Shown piece after piece: positions 8,479 through 19,007 of a stretch of 64,000 bases of DNA; position 1 is the stretch's first letter, and each line of letters opens with the position of its first letter. The notes beneath the pieces are model-generated. The model was not told the DNA's origin. It searched no databases and saw nothing but the letters and a program-made list of their open reading frames with translations. Origin of the DNA: Undibacterium pigrum (GTDB lineage Bacteria > Pseudomonadota > Gammaproteobacteria > Burkholderiales > Burkholderiaceae_D); contig NZ_QJKB01000001.1 of the NCBI RefSeq assembly GCF_003201815.1, forward strand, positions 186,001 to 250,000, given 5' to 3'. The position numbers were made by a program, and so were the translations under genes.

Positions 8479-9519
8479 TTAAAATCTATGCATGAAATAG
8501 GCTGCAACTCCAGCAACAGCAAAAGCAACTGCCAGCCAGCTTAACCAGGAGCTTGGCTGCTTGTCTTCATCATCTCTGTAGTTGCTCGACTCGTCTCCCT
8601 GTTTTTGACGTTTGCGCTTCAATTTTTTGTCGCGTTCCAGAAATTTTTCCAAAGCCAAAGAAAGTTCTGCTGCACTTTCATAGCGTGCGGCAGGGTCTTT
8701 TTGCATGGCTTTCATGACGATTTTGGATAAGGAATCGGGGATGCTGGGGCGAACTTCAGAGGGGTATTTTGCTACTTTACTTACAATCTGTTGCAATAAT
8801 TTGTCTACATCCTGCGACTGAAAAGGCTTTTGTCCAGTCAACATTTCATACATGACAGTGCCGAGGGAATACACATCAGTCAGTGCATTGACTTGCTTGC
8901 CATTCGCCTGTTCTGGTGACATGTAATTGGGGGTTCCCAGGATATTGTTATTAAACAGGGTATGGGCTTGTTCGCGGGTTTCATCCAGCACGCGATTTGG
9001 TGCGCGCGCTATGCCAAAGTCCACGACTTTCGGGTGTTGATTAGGCAGTACAAAAATATTGGCAGGTTTGATGTCGCGATGTATCACCCCATTGGCATGA
9101 GCATAGGCTAAAGCTTCTGCGACTTTTTGTATGAGGTTGGTCGTCTCTATGATATCGAATTGTTTGCCTTCGGCAAGTAAGTGCCGCAAATCCTTGCCTT
9201 GCAGAAACTCCATCGCAATAAATGCTGTACCACCTTCACTCGATGCGTCGAAAATAGTCACAATATTAGGGTGAGATAGTCTGCCAGCAGCACGAGCTTC
9301 ATTGATGAATTGCTGTTCTCGTTGTTTCTTGTCGGCAGCATTGTTGCCTGCACTAAATATTTTTATGGCGACATCGCGGTCTATGACAGGATCGTGACCC
9401 CTGTACACCGCGCCATTTGATCCCATACCTATACGCTCGCTCAGATAAAAGCGTCCTACGCGTTTGGTCGGCAATGCGGCAGAGGGCGTATTTGGTGTGG
9501 ATATAAAATTATTTTGCAT
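8479..9519 (-). CDS. Tail-anchored Hanks-type serine/threonine protein kinase
   Basis: A complete eukaryotic-like kinase: glycine loop IGMGSNGAVYRG (30-41), catalytic lysine K53, helix-C glutamate E75, HRDIKPAN (D149, N154), DFG (168-170) and SPE (201-203). It should be catalytically competent. After the kinase domain come a very basic linker (KKLKRKRQK), an acidic stretch and a single C-terminal membrane helix in the last 24 residues with almost nothing beyond it, so there is no external sensor domain such as PASTA. I chose ATG 9519; an in-frame TTG at 9570 would overlap the upstream acyltransferase gene. No PP2C phosphatase or FHA protein is nearby. Substrates are unknown. Confidence 0.88.
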   Translation of the reverse strand: MQNNFISTPNTPSAALPTKRVGRFYLSERIGMGSNGAVYRGHDPVIDRDVAIKIFSAGNNAADKKQREQQFINEARAAGRLSHPNIVTIFDASSEGGTAFIAMEFLQGKDLRHLLAEGKQFDIIETTNLIQKVAEALAYAHANGVIHRDIKPANIFVLPNQHPKVVDFGIARAPNRVLDETREQAHTLFNNNILGTPNYMSPEQANGKQVNALTDVYSLGTVMYEMLTGQKPFQSQDVDKLLQQIVSKVAKYPSEVRPSIPDSLSKIVMKAMQKDPAARYESAAELSLALEKFLERDKKLKRKRQKQGDESSNYRDDEDKQPSSWLSWLAVAFAVAGVAAYFMHRF

Positions 9520-9550
9520 TGCGACAGGATGCCTTGATCCCGTCGAAAAT

Positions 9551-10732
9551 TCAAGTGGCGCTTGCTTCAATGTGTTTCAGGGTTTTGTAGGGCGTATGCT
9601 CATGCAAATCATCCAGATATAGCGCAATATCCTGCGATTCTCGTTCGAGGAAATTGGAAACTGCATCAGAAAATTCTGCATGACTCAGATGGTGGGCGGA
9701 CCAGGTAGTCGTGGGCAAAAAGCCGCGTGCCATCTTGTGTTCGCCTTGTGCGCCGCCTTCAAAAATGGCAATTCTTTCTTGTATGCAAAATTCTATAGAT
9801 TGGTAGTAAGCTGTTTCGAAGTGCAGGCAGGCGTGTGTTTCCAGGCAACCCCAATAGCGCCCATACAGGCGTTGCGTATCATGTATCACTAAAGAGGCTG
9901 CTATTTTATTGCCGTCGCGCAATGCAATAATAAGATGGATATTTTCAGGCATAGTTTTGCCTATGCGCAAGAAAAAATCCAGGTTCAGGTAAGGCGTGGA
10001 ATGATGTTCTTCATAAGTCTGGTCATAACAACTTTTAAAAAACCGCCAGTCGTCGTCCTGCATCTCCTGACCGCGTACATGCCTGAATTCTATGCCAGCT
10101 TCCTGCACTTTTCTGCGCTCTGCGCGGATGTTCTTGCGCTTCTTTTTATCCAGTGTGTCGAGAAAATCATCGAAGCATTGATAGCCCTGATTTTCCCAGT
10201 GGAACTGCACGGCCTTGCGCAATAGATAGCCTTCTTCCTTGAGCAATTCTGCCTGCGCTTCAGGCAGGAAAAGCAGATGGCTGGAAGAATATTCTCCAGC
10301 CATCTGCAGTTCTTGCAAGGAAGCGATCAAGGCTCTTTGGGCGACCTCGCTGCGGGCCAGCAAGCGGCTGCCTGTCACAGGCGTGAATGGAATAGCAGAC
10401 AGCAATTTGGGATAATAGTCATAACCATGACGTTCGAAAGCCCTGGCCCAGGCCCAGTCAAATACATATTCGCCGTAAGAATGCGTTTTTTCGTAAAGCG
10501 GCAGGGCAGCTTCCAGTTGTTCACCGTCCCAGATGGTGATGAAGCAGGTTTGCCAGCCGGTTTTTTCAATTGCTGAACCTGATTCCTCAAGTGCACTCAA
10601 AAAAGCATAAGACAAAAATGGATTGGCATGCGTCTGGTCTGCCACCAGGCTATCCCAAAGTGAAGGTGCGATCTCGCTCAGTGAAGTGACGATACGCATG
10701 CGATAATGTGGGGCTGAAGATTCCAATTTCAT
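9551..10732 (-). CDS. FemAB-like / GNAT-type N-acyltransferase (COG3146-like)
   Basis: A 393-residue protein resembling the predicted N-acyltransferase family once called DUF482. Visible family features are NPFLSYAFLSALEESG near the N-terminus, YGEYVFDWAWARAFERHG, KKKRKNIRAERRKV and LYGRYWGC. FemAB-like proteins add aminoacyl or acyl groups to cell-wall or small-molecule amines; the substrate of this family is not established. It diverges from nadE with only 26 bases between the start codons, so the two promoters must overlap or lie inside the genes. The kinase gene follows 31 bases downstream, suggesting co-transcription. Confidence 0.8.
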   Translation of the reverse strand: MKLESSAPHYRMRIVTSLSEIAPSLWDSLVADQTHANPFLSYAFLSALEESGSAIEKTGWQTCFITIWDGEQLEAALPLYEKTHSYGEYVFDWAWARAFERHGYDYYPKLLSAIPFTPVTGSRLLARSEVAQRALIASLQELQMAGEYSSSHLLFLPEAQAELLKEEGYLLRKAVQFHWENQGYQCFDDFLDTLDKKKRKNIRAERRKVQEAGIEFRHVRGQEMQDDDWRFFKSCYDQTYEEHHSTPYLNLDFFLRIGKTMPENIHLIIALRDGNKIAASLVIHDTQRLYGRYWGCLETHACLHFETAYYQSIEFCIQERIAIFEGGAQGEHKMARGFLPTTTWSAHHLSHAEFSDAVSNFLERESQDIALYLDDLHEHTPYKTLKHIEASAT

Positions 10733-10758
10733 TTTCGATTTTATACAGATTTGCCACT

Positions 10759-12372
10759 ATGACAGTAAAAGTTGCCATTGCCCAGATGAATAGCGTTGTC
10801 GGCGATCTTGCCGGAAACGCTGCACAGATTACAGAGTATGCCCGTCGCGCCGCAGAGCAGGGTGCCGATATACTCGTCACGCCAGAACTGTCCCTGGTGG
10901 GTTACCCACCTGAAGATTTATTGCTGCGCCAGGCGTTTTATCAGGAAGCTGCCCATGCTCTTGATGGCTTGAAGAAACAGCTTACGCTATTTCCCGGACT
11001 TGCTGTTTTAATCGGCCATCCCAGTGAAGTGGACGGAAAGAGGTATAATGCTGTTTCTGTCGTGCAGGACGGTGTAGTACTGGCAACATATTTCAAGCGC
11101 GACTTGCCCAATGATATGGTGTTTGATGAAAAGCGTTATTTTTCATCTGCCAGTCAGGCTTGCGTGTTCACCATCAAGGGCGTGAACTTTGGTATCAATA
11201 TCTGTGAAGATACCTGGTCGTCCGATGCTCCTCTGCTGGCCAAACAGGCTGGCGCAGAAGTACTGCTGGTACCCAATGGTTCACCCTACCATATGGGCAA
11301 GCAGCATCAACGTTATGATGTCATGCGTGCCAATGTCATTTCTCAAGGACTGTCCTTGGTCTACGCCAACCTCGTTGGCGGCCAGGACGAATTGATTTTT
11401 GACGGTAATTCCTTTGTCATGGATACCCAGGGTCAGATCAGTGCGCAATTGAAGCACTGTGAAGCTGATTTGCAATTGATAGAATTTGATGGTGCACAGC
11501 CTTTGCCAACCCGTATTGAGGCTGCATTACCGCTGGAAGCCGAGGTTTATCAGGCACTGGTCATGGGCGTCAGGGATTATGTAGGCAAGAATGGCTTTCC
11601 CAGCGTTTTGCTGGGTTTGTCTGGCGGCGTTGATTCTGCCCTGGTACTGGCAATTGCTGTCGATGCTTTGGGTGCAGACAAGGTCAGGGCCATCATGATG
11701 CCTTCGCCCTATACGGCGGATATCTCCTGGCTGGATTCGCGTGACATGGTAGCGCGCATAGGTGTGCGCTATGATGAAATTGCCATCAGTGATTGCTTCA
11801 GTGCATTCCGCTCTACCCTGAGCCAGGAATTTGCTGGTTTGAAGGAAGACACGACAGAAGAAAATATCCAGGCCAGGATACGCGGCACACTCTTGATGGC
11901 CTTGTCGAACAAATATGGTTCCATCGTTTTGACGACAGGTAACAAGAGTGAAATGGCTGTGGGTTACTGTACTTTGTACGGTGACATGGCAGGTGGTTTT
12001 GCTGTGATTAAAGACATCGCCAAAACCCTGGTGTACCGCCTGTGCGCCTATCGCAATACCCTGTCAGCCGTAATACCCGAGCGGATACTGACAAGGGCGC
12101 CATCAGCTGAATTGCGACCTGATCAAAAAGACCAGGATTCTTTGCCACCTTATGACATTCTGGATGGCATCATGGCCATGTACATGGAAGAAAACAAGGC
12201 CAGGGCAGAGATAGTCGCAGCCGGATATCAGCCGGAAGATGTAGAGCGTATCACGCGTCTCATCAAAATTAATGAATACAAGCGGCGTCAAGCGCCCATA
12301 GGTATCAGGATTACTCACCGCGCTTTCGGGCGTGACTGGCGTTATCCTATTACTTCGAAGTTCAGAGACTAA
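10759..12372 (+). CDS. nadE: Glutamine-hydrolysing NAD+ synthetase
   Basis: Makes NAD+ from nicotinate adenine dinucleotide using ammonia released from glutamine. The 537-residue protein has an N-terminal nitrilase-type glutaminase domain with the E43-K113-C149 triad (TPELSLVGYPPE, YFKRDLPN, INICEDTW), and a C-terminal synthetase domain with the pyrophosphate-binding SGGVDS at 288-293. The ATG at 10759 fits both the start of the first strand (VKVAIAQMN) and the divergent neighbour; a longer frame from 10708 would overlap that gene. glnB follows after 120 bases, a common pairing in Burkholderiales. Confidence 0.97.
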   Translation: MTVKVAIAQMNSVVGDLAGNAAQITEYARRAAEQGADILVTPELSLVGYPPEDLLLRQAFYQEAAHALDGLKKQLTLFPGLAVLIGHPSEVDGKRYNAVSVVQDGVVLATYFKRDLPNDMVFDEKRYFSSASQACVFTIKGVNFGINICEDTWSSDAPLLAKQAGAEVLLVPNGSPYHMGKQHQRYDVMRANVISQGLSLVYANLVGGQDELIFDGNSFVMDTQGQISAQLKHCEADLQLIEFDGAQPLPTRIEAALPLEAEVYQALVMGVRDYVGKNGFPSVLLGLSGGVDSALVLAIAVDALGADKVRAIMMPSPYTADISWLDSRDMVARIGVRYDEIAISDCFSAFRSTLSQEFAGLKEDTTEENIQARIRGTLLMALSNKYGSIVLTTGNKSEMAVGYCTLYGDMAGGFAVIKDIAKTLVYRLCAYRNTLSAVIPERILTRAPSAELRPDQKDQDSLPPYDILDGIMAMYMEENKARAEIVAAGYQPEDVERITRLIKINEYKRRQAPIGIRITHRAFGRDWRYPITSKFRD

Positions 12373-12459
12373 GAGATTGTCACTTGGCACAGCGTGACAG
12401 GCATTTGCCTGCCATACTCTGCTAAAGCGATGATCCAATAATGGATTCATTCACACTAA

Positions 12460-12831
<372 letters not shown>

Positions 12832-12833
12832 AT

Positions 12834-14021
12834 ATGAAGAAGTTAAAGCAGTTGGCAGTACATGAATTTGTTGGTGTTTCAAAAGCAATAGCAAAAACAA
12901 AAATAGGGGTGGCACTGGTGTTGATGGCGATGGCAAATGTCCATGCTGAAACCGGTGTCACCGACAAGAAAATTTTACTGGGGCAGTCCGCTGCATTTTC
13001 CGGACCCGCTGCGCAGTTGGGCATACAGTTGAATTCTGGTGCCAAGGTTTATTTTGATCAGGTCAATGCCACAGGTGGGGTATATGGCCGCAAGATTGAA
13101 ATCATACAAAAAGATGACAAGTATGAGGCAGATTTGGCGGCATCCAATACCAAAGCACTGATAGAAAATGATGGTGTGTTTGCTTTATTCGGCTATGTAG
13201 GTACAGCCACCAGTAATGCAGCGCTCCCCATTTTTACGCAAGCAAAAGTTCCTTTCTTTGCCCCCTACACTGGTGCGCAATCTTTGCGTGAACCTTTCAA
13301 CAAGCAAATTTTCAATATCCGGGCAAGCTATAACGATGAGACTGAATATCTGATCGACCGCCTGGCGAATCTGGGTACTAAAAATATCGCCGTTTTTTAC
13401 CAGAACGATGCCTATGGCAAGGCCGGTCTGGCTGGCGTAGAACTGGCGATGAAAAAAAGGAACTTGCGCGTTTCTGAGGTAGCAACAGTAGAGCGCAATA
13501 GCCTTGATGTGGCCGCAGCGGTGAGCAAGCTTTTGCCCAAACGTCCGGACGCCATCATCCAGATCAGTACCTATGCCGCGAGTAGTGCACTGGTCAAGGA
13601 AATGCGCAAGGCATCCTACACAGGCATGTTCTACAACGTGTCCTTTGTCGGCAGCCAAGCGTTGGCGGATACACTCGATAAAGATGGCGTGGGCGTGGTG
13701 ATTTCTCAGGTGACTCCATTTCCTTGGTCACCATCCATACCTGTTGTGGCTGAATATACCAAAGCACTGGAAAAGGCAGGCAACAAAAACCTGAATTTCT
13801 CCAGTCTGGAAGGCTATGTTGCTGCCAAGGTATTTGTTGAGGGCCTGAAGCGTGCCGGTCCTGGCCTGACCAGAGAAAAACTGGTGTCTGCTTTGGAAAG
13901 CATCAATCGCAGTAGTTATGATGTCGGCGGTTTTGACGTCAGCTTCTCACCTTCGAATCATAACGGTTCAAAATATGTGGATATGACCGTTATTTCCAAA
14001 GACAAGAAGTTCCGCAATTAA
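12834..14021 (+). CDS. ABC transporter periplasmic substrate-binding protein, LivK/amide type
   Basis: A 395-residue type I periplasmic binding protein (Peripla_BP_6 fold). The N-terminus is unusually long: about 24 mostly polar residues precede the hydrophobic core, with cleavage likely near A38 (NVHA/ETG). The mature protein starts with KILLGQSAAFSGPAAQLG, a hallmark of the branched-chain amino acid / urea / amide binders, and contains GYVGTATSNAALP and FYQNDAYGKAGL. The ligand cannot be told from sequence. No permease or ATPase lies beside it. It is two bases behind glnB and probably translationally coupled; livM-livG-livF at the right edge of the window is a possible partner. Confidence 0.9.
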   Translation: MKKLKQLAVHEFVGVSKAIAKTKIGVALVLMAMANVHAETGVTDKKILLGQSAAFSGPAAQLGIQLNSGAKVYFDQVNATGGVYGRKIEIIQKDDKYEADLAASNTKALIENDGVFALFGYVGTATSNAALPIFTQAKVPFFAPYTGAQSLREPFNKQIFNIRASYNDETEYLIDRLANLGTKNIAVFYQNDAYGKAGLAGVELAMKKRNLRVSEVATVERNSLDVAAAVSKLLPKRPDAIIQISTYAASSALVKEMRKASYTGMFYNVSFVGSQALADTLDKDGVGVVISQVTPFPWSPSIPVVAEYTKALEKAGNKNLNFSSLEGYVAAKVFVEGLKRAGPGLTREKLVSALESINRSSYDVGGFDVSFSPSNHNGSKYVDMTVISKDKKFRN

Positions 14022-14027
14022 GTTTGC

Positions 14028-14057
14028 TGCGCCTGTGCCCGACAGGGTTCAGGCGCA
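14028..14057. terminator. Hairpin between convergent genes
   Basis: TGCGCCTG (14028-14035) pairs with CAGGCGCA (14050-14057) around a 14-base loop. It lies just after the binding-protein stop and before the Smr stop. No T-run follows, so intrinsic termination would be weak; it may protect mRNA 3' ends. Confidence 0.45.
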
Positions 14058-14066
14058 TTAGCTAAT

Positions 14067-14702
14067 TCAGGATTTTAGCAGCACGATCAAGGCACCTGAG
14101 CCACCATCAGCCGCAGTCGCCTGACTGAACGCCAATACTTCATCTTTCTGTATCAGCCAGTTCCTGACTTTTTGTTTCAGCACAGGTTCCTTGTTGACCG
14201 ACCCCAAGCCTTTACCATGGATGATGCGTACACAACGCGTGCCATTGCGCATGCACTTGCGCAGGAATTCTCCCAGGCTATCTCTGGCTTCATCACGACG
14301 CAAGCCATGTAGGTCAAGTTGCGCCTGTATGACCCAGTGGCCTTTACGCAGCTTCCTGACGACATCCTGACCTACACCTGATCTGGTATAGCTCAGGTTT
14401 TCATCAGTTTCCAGTAAAGAATCAGCGTCAAACTCATCCGACAAGGATTCTTGTAGTGCTGCCTGTTCATCTGCAATGTGCTGAAATGGCAGTGGTTCAA
14501 GACGAGCGGGCGCGGGGTGATGTTTCACCACTGTTTTCAAAGCTTCGACCTTGCCTACACTGGAACGAAAAATATTGGCCTCTTCCCTGGCTTTCTTTTC
14601 CCGTTCCAGACGTTCTGCTTCGGCACGCTGTCGGCTTTCTTCTTGTTGCTTTAGTTGCTGACTGAGTGACTTCAGGTCAGCAAGATTTTTAAAAGACGAC
14701 AT
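14067..14702 (-). CDS. Smr-domain protein
   Basis: A 211-residue protein with a charged coiled-coil N-terminus (residues about 10-45, rich in Glu/Arg/Lys) and a C-terminal Smr domain. The Smr motifs LDLHGLRRDEA and IIHGKGLGS are intact; these loops form the nucleic-acid-nicking or RNA-binding site in MutS2/SmrA-type proteins. Bacterial stand-alone Smr proteins have been linked to ribosome-collision rescue and to DNA or RNA cleavage; which applies here is not known. It follows trxB on the same strand after 21 bases, so the two are probably co-transcribed. Confidence 0.88.
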   Translation of the reverse strand: MSSFKNLADLKSLSQQLKQQEESRQRAEAERLEREKKAREEANIFRSSVGKVEALKTVVKHHPAPARLEPLPFQHIADEQAALQESLSDEFDADSLLETDENLSYTRSGVGQDVVRKLRKGHWVIQAQLDLHGLRRDEARDSLGEFLRKCMRNGTRCVRIIHGKGLGSVNKEPVLKQKVRNWLIQKDEVLAFSQATAADGGSGALIVLLKS

Positions 14703-14723
14703 GCTTACTTCCTTGACCTGAAC

Positions 14724-15701
<978 letters not shown>

Positions 15702-15938
15702 TTACTAGTAGCAGATGGCGTTTTTCATGCAAATTTCAAGTTTTTTGCTGATTTTGCATCGCTATTCTGAGATAAGGGTAAATTATAGACTATCCTCACA
15801 GTGGTCGTCTTCCCGCCGTAGTGGGCCGGGCTTCGGTATCTGTTTCAACTGTTACAGTGCACAAGTTTGGCGCATACACGGCTTCATGCTATCTTGTCAG
15901 CTTTTGATGGCTGTCCGAATGAGGTTGCTCTCTGTTTT

Positions 15939-18275
15939 ATGACTACTGGTAACGAAGCTTATACTCGAAGCAAGAAAACTGCAGCACCTGCAGCGCCACC
16001 TAACCGCTTTCTGGTCTTGTTGATGGAAGCAAAATGGATAGCTCTTGCCGCATTCTGCATTTGCCTGATACTCATCATGGCAACTTACTCCACGCAAGAC
16101 CCTGGCTGGTCGCGCTCGGTGGATATCCCGCGTGTACACAATATTGCCGGTAAATTTGGCGCCTGGCTGTCAGACGTGCTGTTCTATGTATTCGGCATTT
16201 CGGCATGGTGGTGGTGTGTATTTGCCTGCCGTCAGGTATGGATTTCGTACAGCAATTTATCGCAAAGGGTGAAACTCAACCCCGATCCGGAACCTGATGT
16301 CGGTTTTTCTGAAATTCTGGTGCGCAATATTGGATTTGGCCTGTTATTGGCCGGCAGCATGGGCCTGGAATACTTGCGCATGCACAGCCTTAAAGTGGCT
16401 TTGCCACTCGGGCCGGGCGGAGTGCTGGGTGAATTGCTGGGTAAGGCCGGTTTTGCAGCGCTGGGTTTCACCGGCGCGACCCTGGCCTTATTGCTGATGA
16501 TTGCTTTAGGTATCAGCCTCTATTTCCACGTATCCTGGCTGACCATCGCAGAGCGCATAGGCGCGGGCATAGAGTGGGTGTTTGTGTTTGTACAAAATAA
16601 ACATGCCGATGCAGAAGACCGGCGTGCTGGCCAGACTGCAGCCGTCAAGCGTGAAGAAGTCGTAGTACAAGAGAGAGCCAAGATCGTTGAGGCTGCACCA
16701 ATACGTATAGAACCGCAAGTAGTTGCTGTGCAGCGTTCCGAGCGTGTGGAAAAAGAAAAGCAGGTATCTCTGTTTAATGAACTGCCAGATACCAATCTGC
16801 CACCTTTGTCTTTGCTGGATGAGCCGCCTCCAGTGCAGGAAACTGTCAGCGTACAAACCCTGGAATTTACCAGCCGCCTGATAGAGAAAAAACTCTCAGA
16901 CTTTGGTGTCGATGCCAAGGTGGTGGCAGCTTACCCGGGCCCTGTGGTTACCCGCTATGAAATTGAACCTGCTACTGGCGTCAAGGGTAGCCAGATCGTC
17001 AATCTGGCGCGTGATCTGGCGCGGTCCTTGTCACTGACATCGATACGCGTGGTTGAAACCATCCCCGGCAAAAATTACATGGGTCTGGAATTGCCAAACC
17101 CCAAGCGCCAGATTGTGCGCCTGACCGAAATTCTGGGTTCCAAGGTCTATAACGACAGCTCATCAAGCCTGACTGTGGCACTGGGCAAAGATATTGGTGG
17201 CCTGCCTATCTGCGCTGATTTGGCCAAGATGCCGCATTTGCTGGTAGCTGGTACTACCGGTTCTGGTAAGTCTGTAGGTATCAATGCCACCATTCTCTCG
17301 CTGCTGTACAAGTCAGATCCTAACGATGTGCGCATGATACTCATTGATCCAAAAATGCTGGAGATGTCGGTGTATGAAGGCATACCGCATTTGCTGGCAC
17401 CAGTGGTGACTGATATGCGCCAGGCAGGGCACGCCCTGAACTGGGCGGTGGCAGAGATGGAACGCCGTTACAAGCTGATGTCCAAGCTTGGTGTGCGTAA
17501 TCTGGCGGGCTATAACGCCAAAATTGCTGAGGCAACCCGCAAGGAAGTGCATATCCCCAATCCCTTCAGTTTGACGCCAGATGCGCCAGAGCCTCTTGAA
17601 AAACTGCCAACCATCGTCATTATTATTGATGAGCTGGCTGATTTGATGATGGTGGTCGGCAAAAAGGTAGAGGAATTGATTGCCCGTATCGCGCAAAAAG
17701 CCCGTGCTGCGGGTTTGCATCTGATACTGGCGACGCAAAGGCCATCGGTAGACGTGATCACTGGCCTGATCAAGGCAAATATTCCTACCCGTATCGCCTT
17801 CCAGGTCAGCAGCAAAATAGATTCACGTACCATTCTTGACCAGATGGGTGCAGAAGCCCTGCTGGGCATGGGTGACATGCTTTACATGCCACCAGGTACA
17901 GGCTTGCCTGTGCGTGTACACGGGGCTTTTGTCTCGGATGAAGAAGTACATCGCGTTGTTGAATATTTGAAATCACAGGGCGAGCCAAATTATGTAGAAG
18001 GCATACTCGAAGGCGGCACGCTGGAAGAGGGCGGCGAAGCTGGTGGCGAGAGTGCTGGCGCAGGTGGTGGCGAATCAGATGCCTTGTACGACCAGGCAGT
18101 TGCCATCGTCCTCAAAAATCGTCGCGCCTCGATCTCGCTGGTGCAAAGACATTTACGCATAGGCTATAACCGTGCAGCCCGTTTGCTGGAACAAATGGAA
18201 CAAAGTGGTGTCGTATCTACCATGCAGTCCAACGGCAACCGTGAAATCCTGGTTCCTGCCGGAAATACAGAATAA
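15939..18275 (+). CDS. ftsK: DNA translocase FtsK
   Basis: Septum-located motor that pumps chromosome ends apart and activates XerCD at dif. The 778-residue protein has an N-terminal membrane region of about four helices, a short charged linker (residues about 210-305, far shorter than in E. coli), a RecA-like motor with Walker A GTTGSGKS (438-445) and Walker [11 protein letters not shown], and a C-terminal winged helix (gamma domain, from about residue 712) that reads KOPS sequences. I chose ATG 15939; an upstream in-frame TTG at 15867 would add 24 residues without hydrophobic or conserved content. lolA and rarA follow on the same strand. Confidence 0.97.
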   Translation: MTTGNEAYTRSKKTAAPAAPPNRFLVLLMEAKWIALAAFCICLILIMATYSTQDPGWSRSVDIPRVHNIAGKFGAWLSDVLFYVFGISAWWWCVFACRQVWISYSNLSQRVKLNPDPEPDVGFSEILVRNIGFGLLLAGSMGLEYLRMHSLKVALPLGPGGVLGELLGKAGFAALGFTGATLALLLMIALGISLYFHVSWLTIAERIGAGIEWVFVFVQNKHADAEDRRAGQTAAVKREEVVVQERAKIVEAAPIRIEPQVVAVQRSERVEKEKQVSLFNELPDTNLPPLSLLDEPPPVQETVSVQTLEFTSRLIEKKLSDFGVDAKVVAAYPGPVVTRYEIEPATGVKGSQIVNLARDLARSLSLTSIRVVETIPGKNYMGLELPNPKRQIVRLTEILGSKVYNDSSSSLTVALGKDIGGLPICADLAKMPHLLVAGTTGSGKSVGINATILSLLYKSDPNDVRMILIDPKMLEMSVYEGIPHLLAPVVTDMRQAGHALNWAVAEMERRYKLMSKLGVRNLAGYNAKIAEATRKEVHIPNPFSLTPDAPEPLEKLPTIVIIIDELADLMMVVGKKVEELIARIAQKARAAGLHLILATQRPSVDVITGLIKANIPTRIAFQVSSKIDSRTILDQMGAEALLGMGDMLYMPPGTGLPVRVHGAFVSDEEVHRVVEYLKSQGEPNYVEGILEGGTLEEGGEAGGESAGAGGGESDALYDQAVAIVLKNRRASISLVQRHLRIGYNRAARLLEQMEQSGVVSTMQSNGNREILVPAGNTE

Positions 18276-18328
18276 AGCAGCAGAATAAAGCGACAGAATA
18301 ATTGCCACAGAATAGCAGCGACAGAATA
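18268..18328 (+). repeat. Five CAGAATA repeats, 13-14 base period, in the ftsK-lolA gap
   Basis: CAGAATA begins at 18268, 18281, 18294, 18308 and 18322. The first copy covers the end of ftsK including its stop codon; the last ends eleven bases before the lolA GTG. The regular spacing marks an expanded imperfect tandem repeat. Confidence 0.85.
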
Positions 18329-18338
18329 GGATAAATCA

Positions 18339-18992
18339 GTGAAGAAACAAGCAAACATGATGGCAAAACTGGTGGCAGGTGCGTTTGCACTTGCCATGAT
18401 ACCTGCATGGGCATCCGCTACTGCGGTTGATCAGTTCAAATCCTTCGTTACCAATAATAAAAGTGCCAAAGGTGAGTTTACCCAGCAGCAAGTCAAGATG
18501 GTTGATGGCAATCCCAAGATCAGCAAGACAGCAACTGGCAATTTTGTGTTTGCCCGTCCGGGCAAATTTATCTGGTCTTATGTCAAGCCGTATGAGCAAG
18601 TCTTGCAGGCAGATGGTGACAAACTTTACATCTATGACAAAGACCTGAATCAGGTCACGATACGTCCACTTGGCAATTCTCTGGGTTCCAGTCCCGCAGC
18701 CATTTTGTTTGGCAGTGCTGGTTCGGCTGACCTGGACAAGAATTTCAATTTCAAGGAGATCGGTACCAAGCAAGGTCTGGAATGGCTGGAAGCCACGCCC
18801 AAAGCCAAGGATTCACAGTTTGAAACCATAGGCATAGGCATGAAAGATGGCGTGCCTGTTGCTTTAGAATTGCACGACAATTTTGGTCAATTTTCTACTC
18901 TGACCCTGAAGAACCTGGAAAAAAATCCTGCCTTGAAGCCTGAGCAATTCAAGTTTGTCGTGCCTGCCGGTGCCGATGTATTTAGACAGTAG
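18339..18992 (+). CDS. lolA: Outer-membrane lipoprotein carrier protein LolA
   Basis: Periplasmic chaperone that carries lipoproteins from LolCDE to LolB. The 217-residue precursor has a signal peptide ending near PAWASA, then KGEFTQQQVK, a strand pattern typical of LolA, and the conserved GNFVFARPGKFIWSYVKPY segment. The GTG at 18339 keeps two lysines before the hydrophobic core; an internal ATG at 18357 would leave a poor signal peptide. It sits between ftsK and rarA, the usual order. Confidence 0.95.
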   Translation: MKKQANMMAKLVAGAFALAMIPAWASATAVDQFKSFVTNNKSAKGEFTQQQVKMVDGNPKISKTATGNFVFARPGKFIWSYVKPYEQVLQADGDKLYIYDKDLNQVTIRPLGNSLGSSPAAILFGSAGSADLDKNFNFKEIGTKQGLEWLEATPKAKDSQFETIGIGMKDGVPVALELHDNFGQFSTLTLKNLEKNPALKPEQFKFVVPAGADVFRQ

Positions 18993-19007
18993 TAGCAGTA
19001 GTATCTA

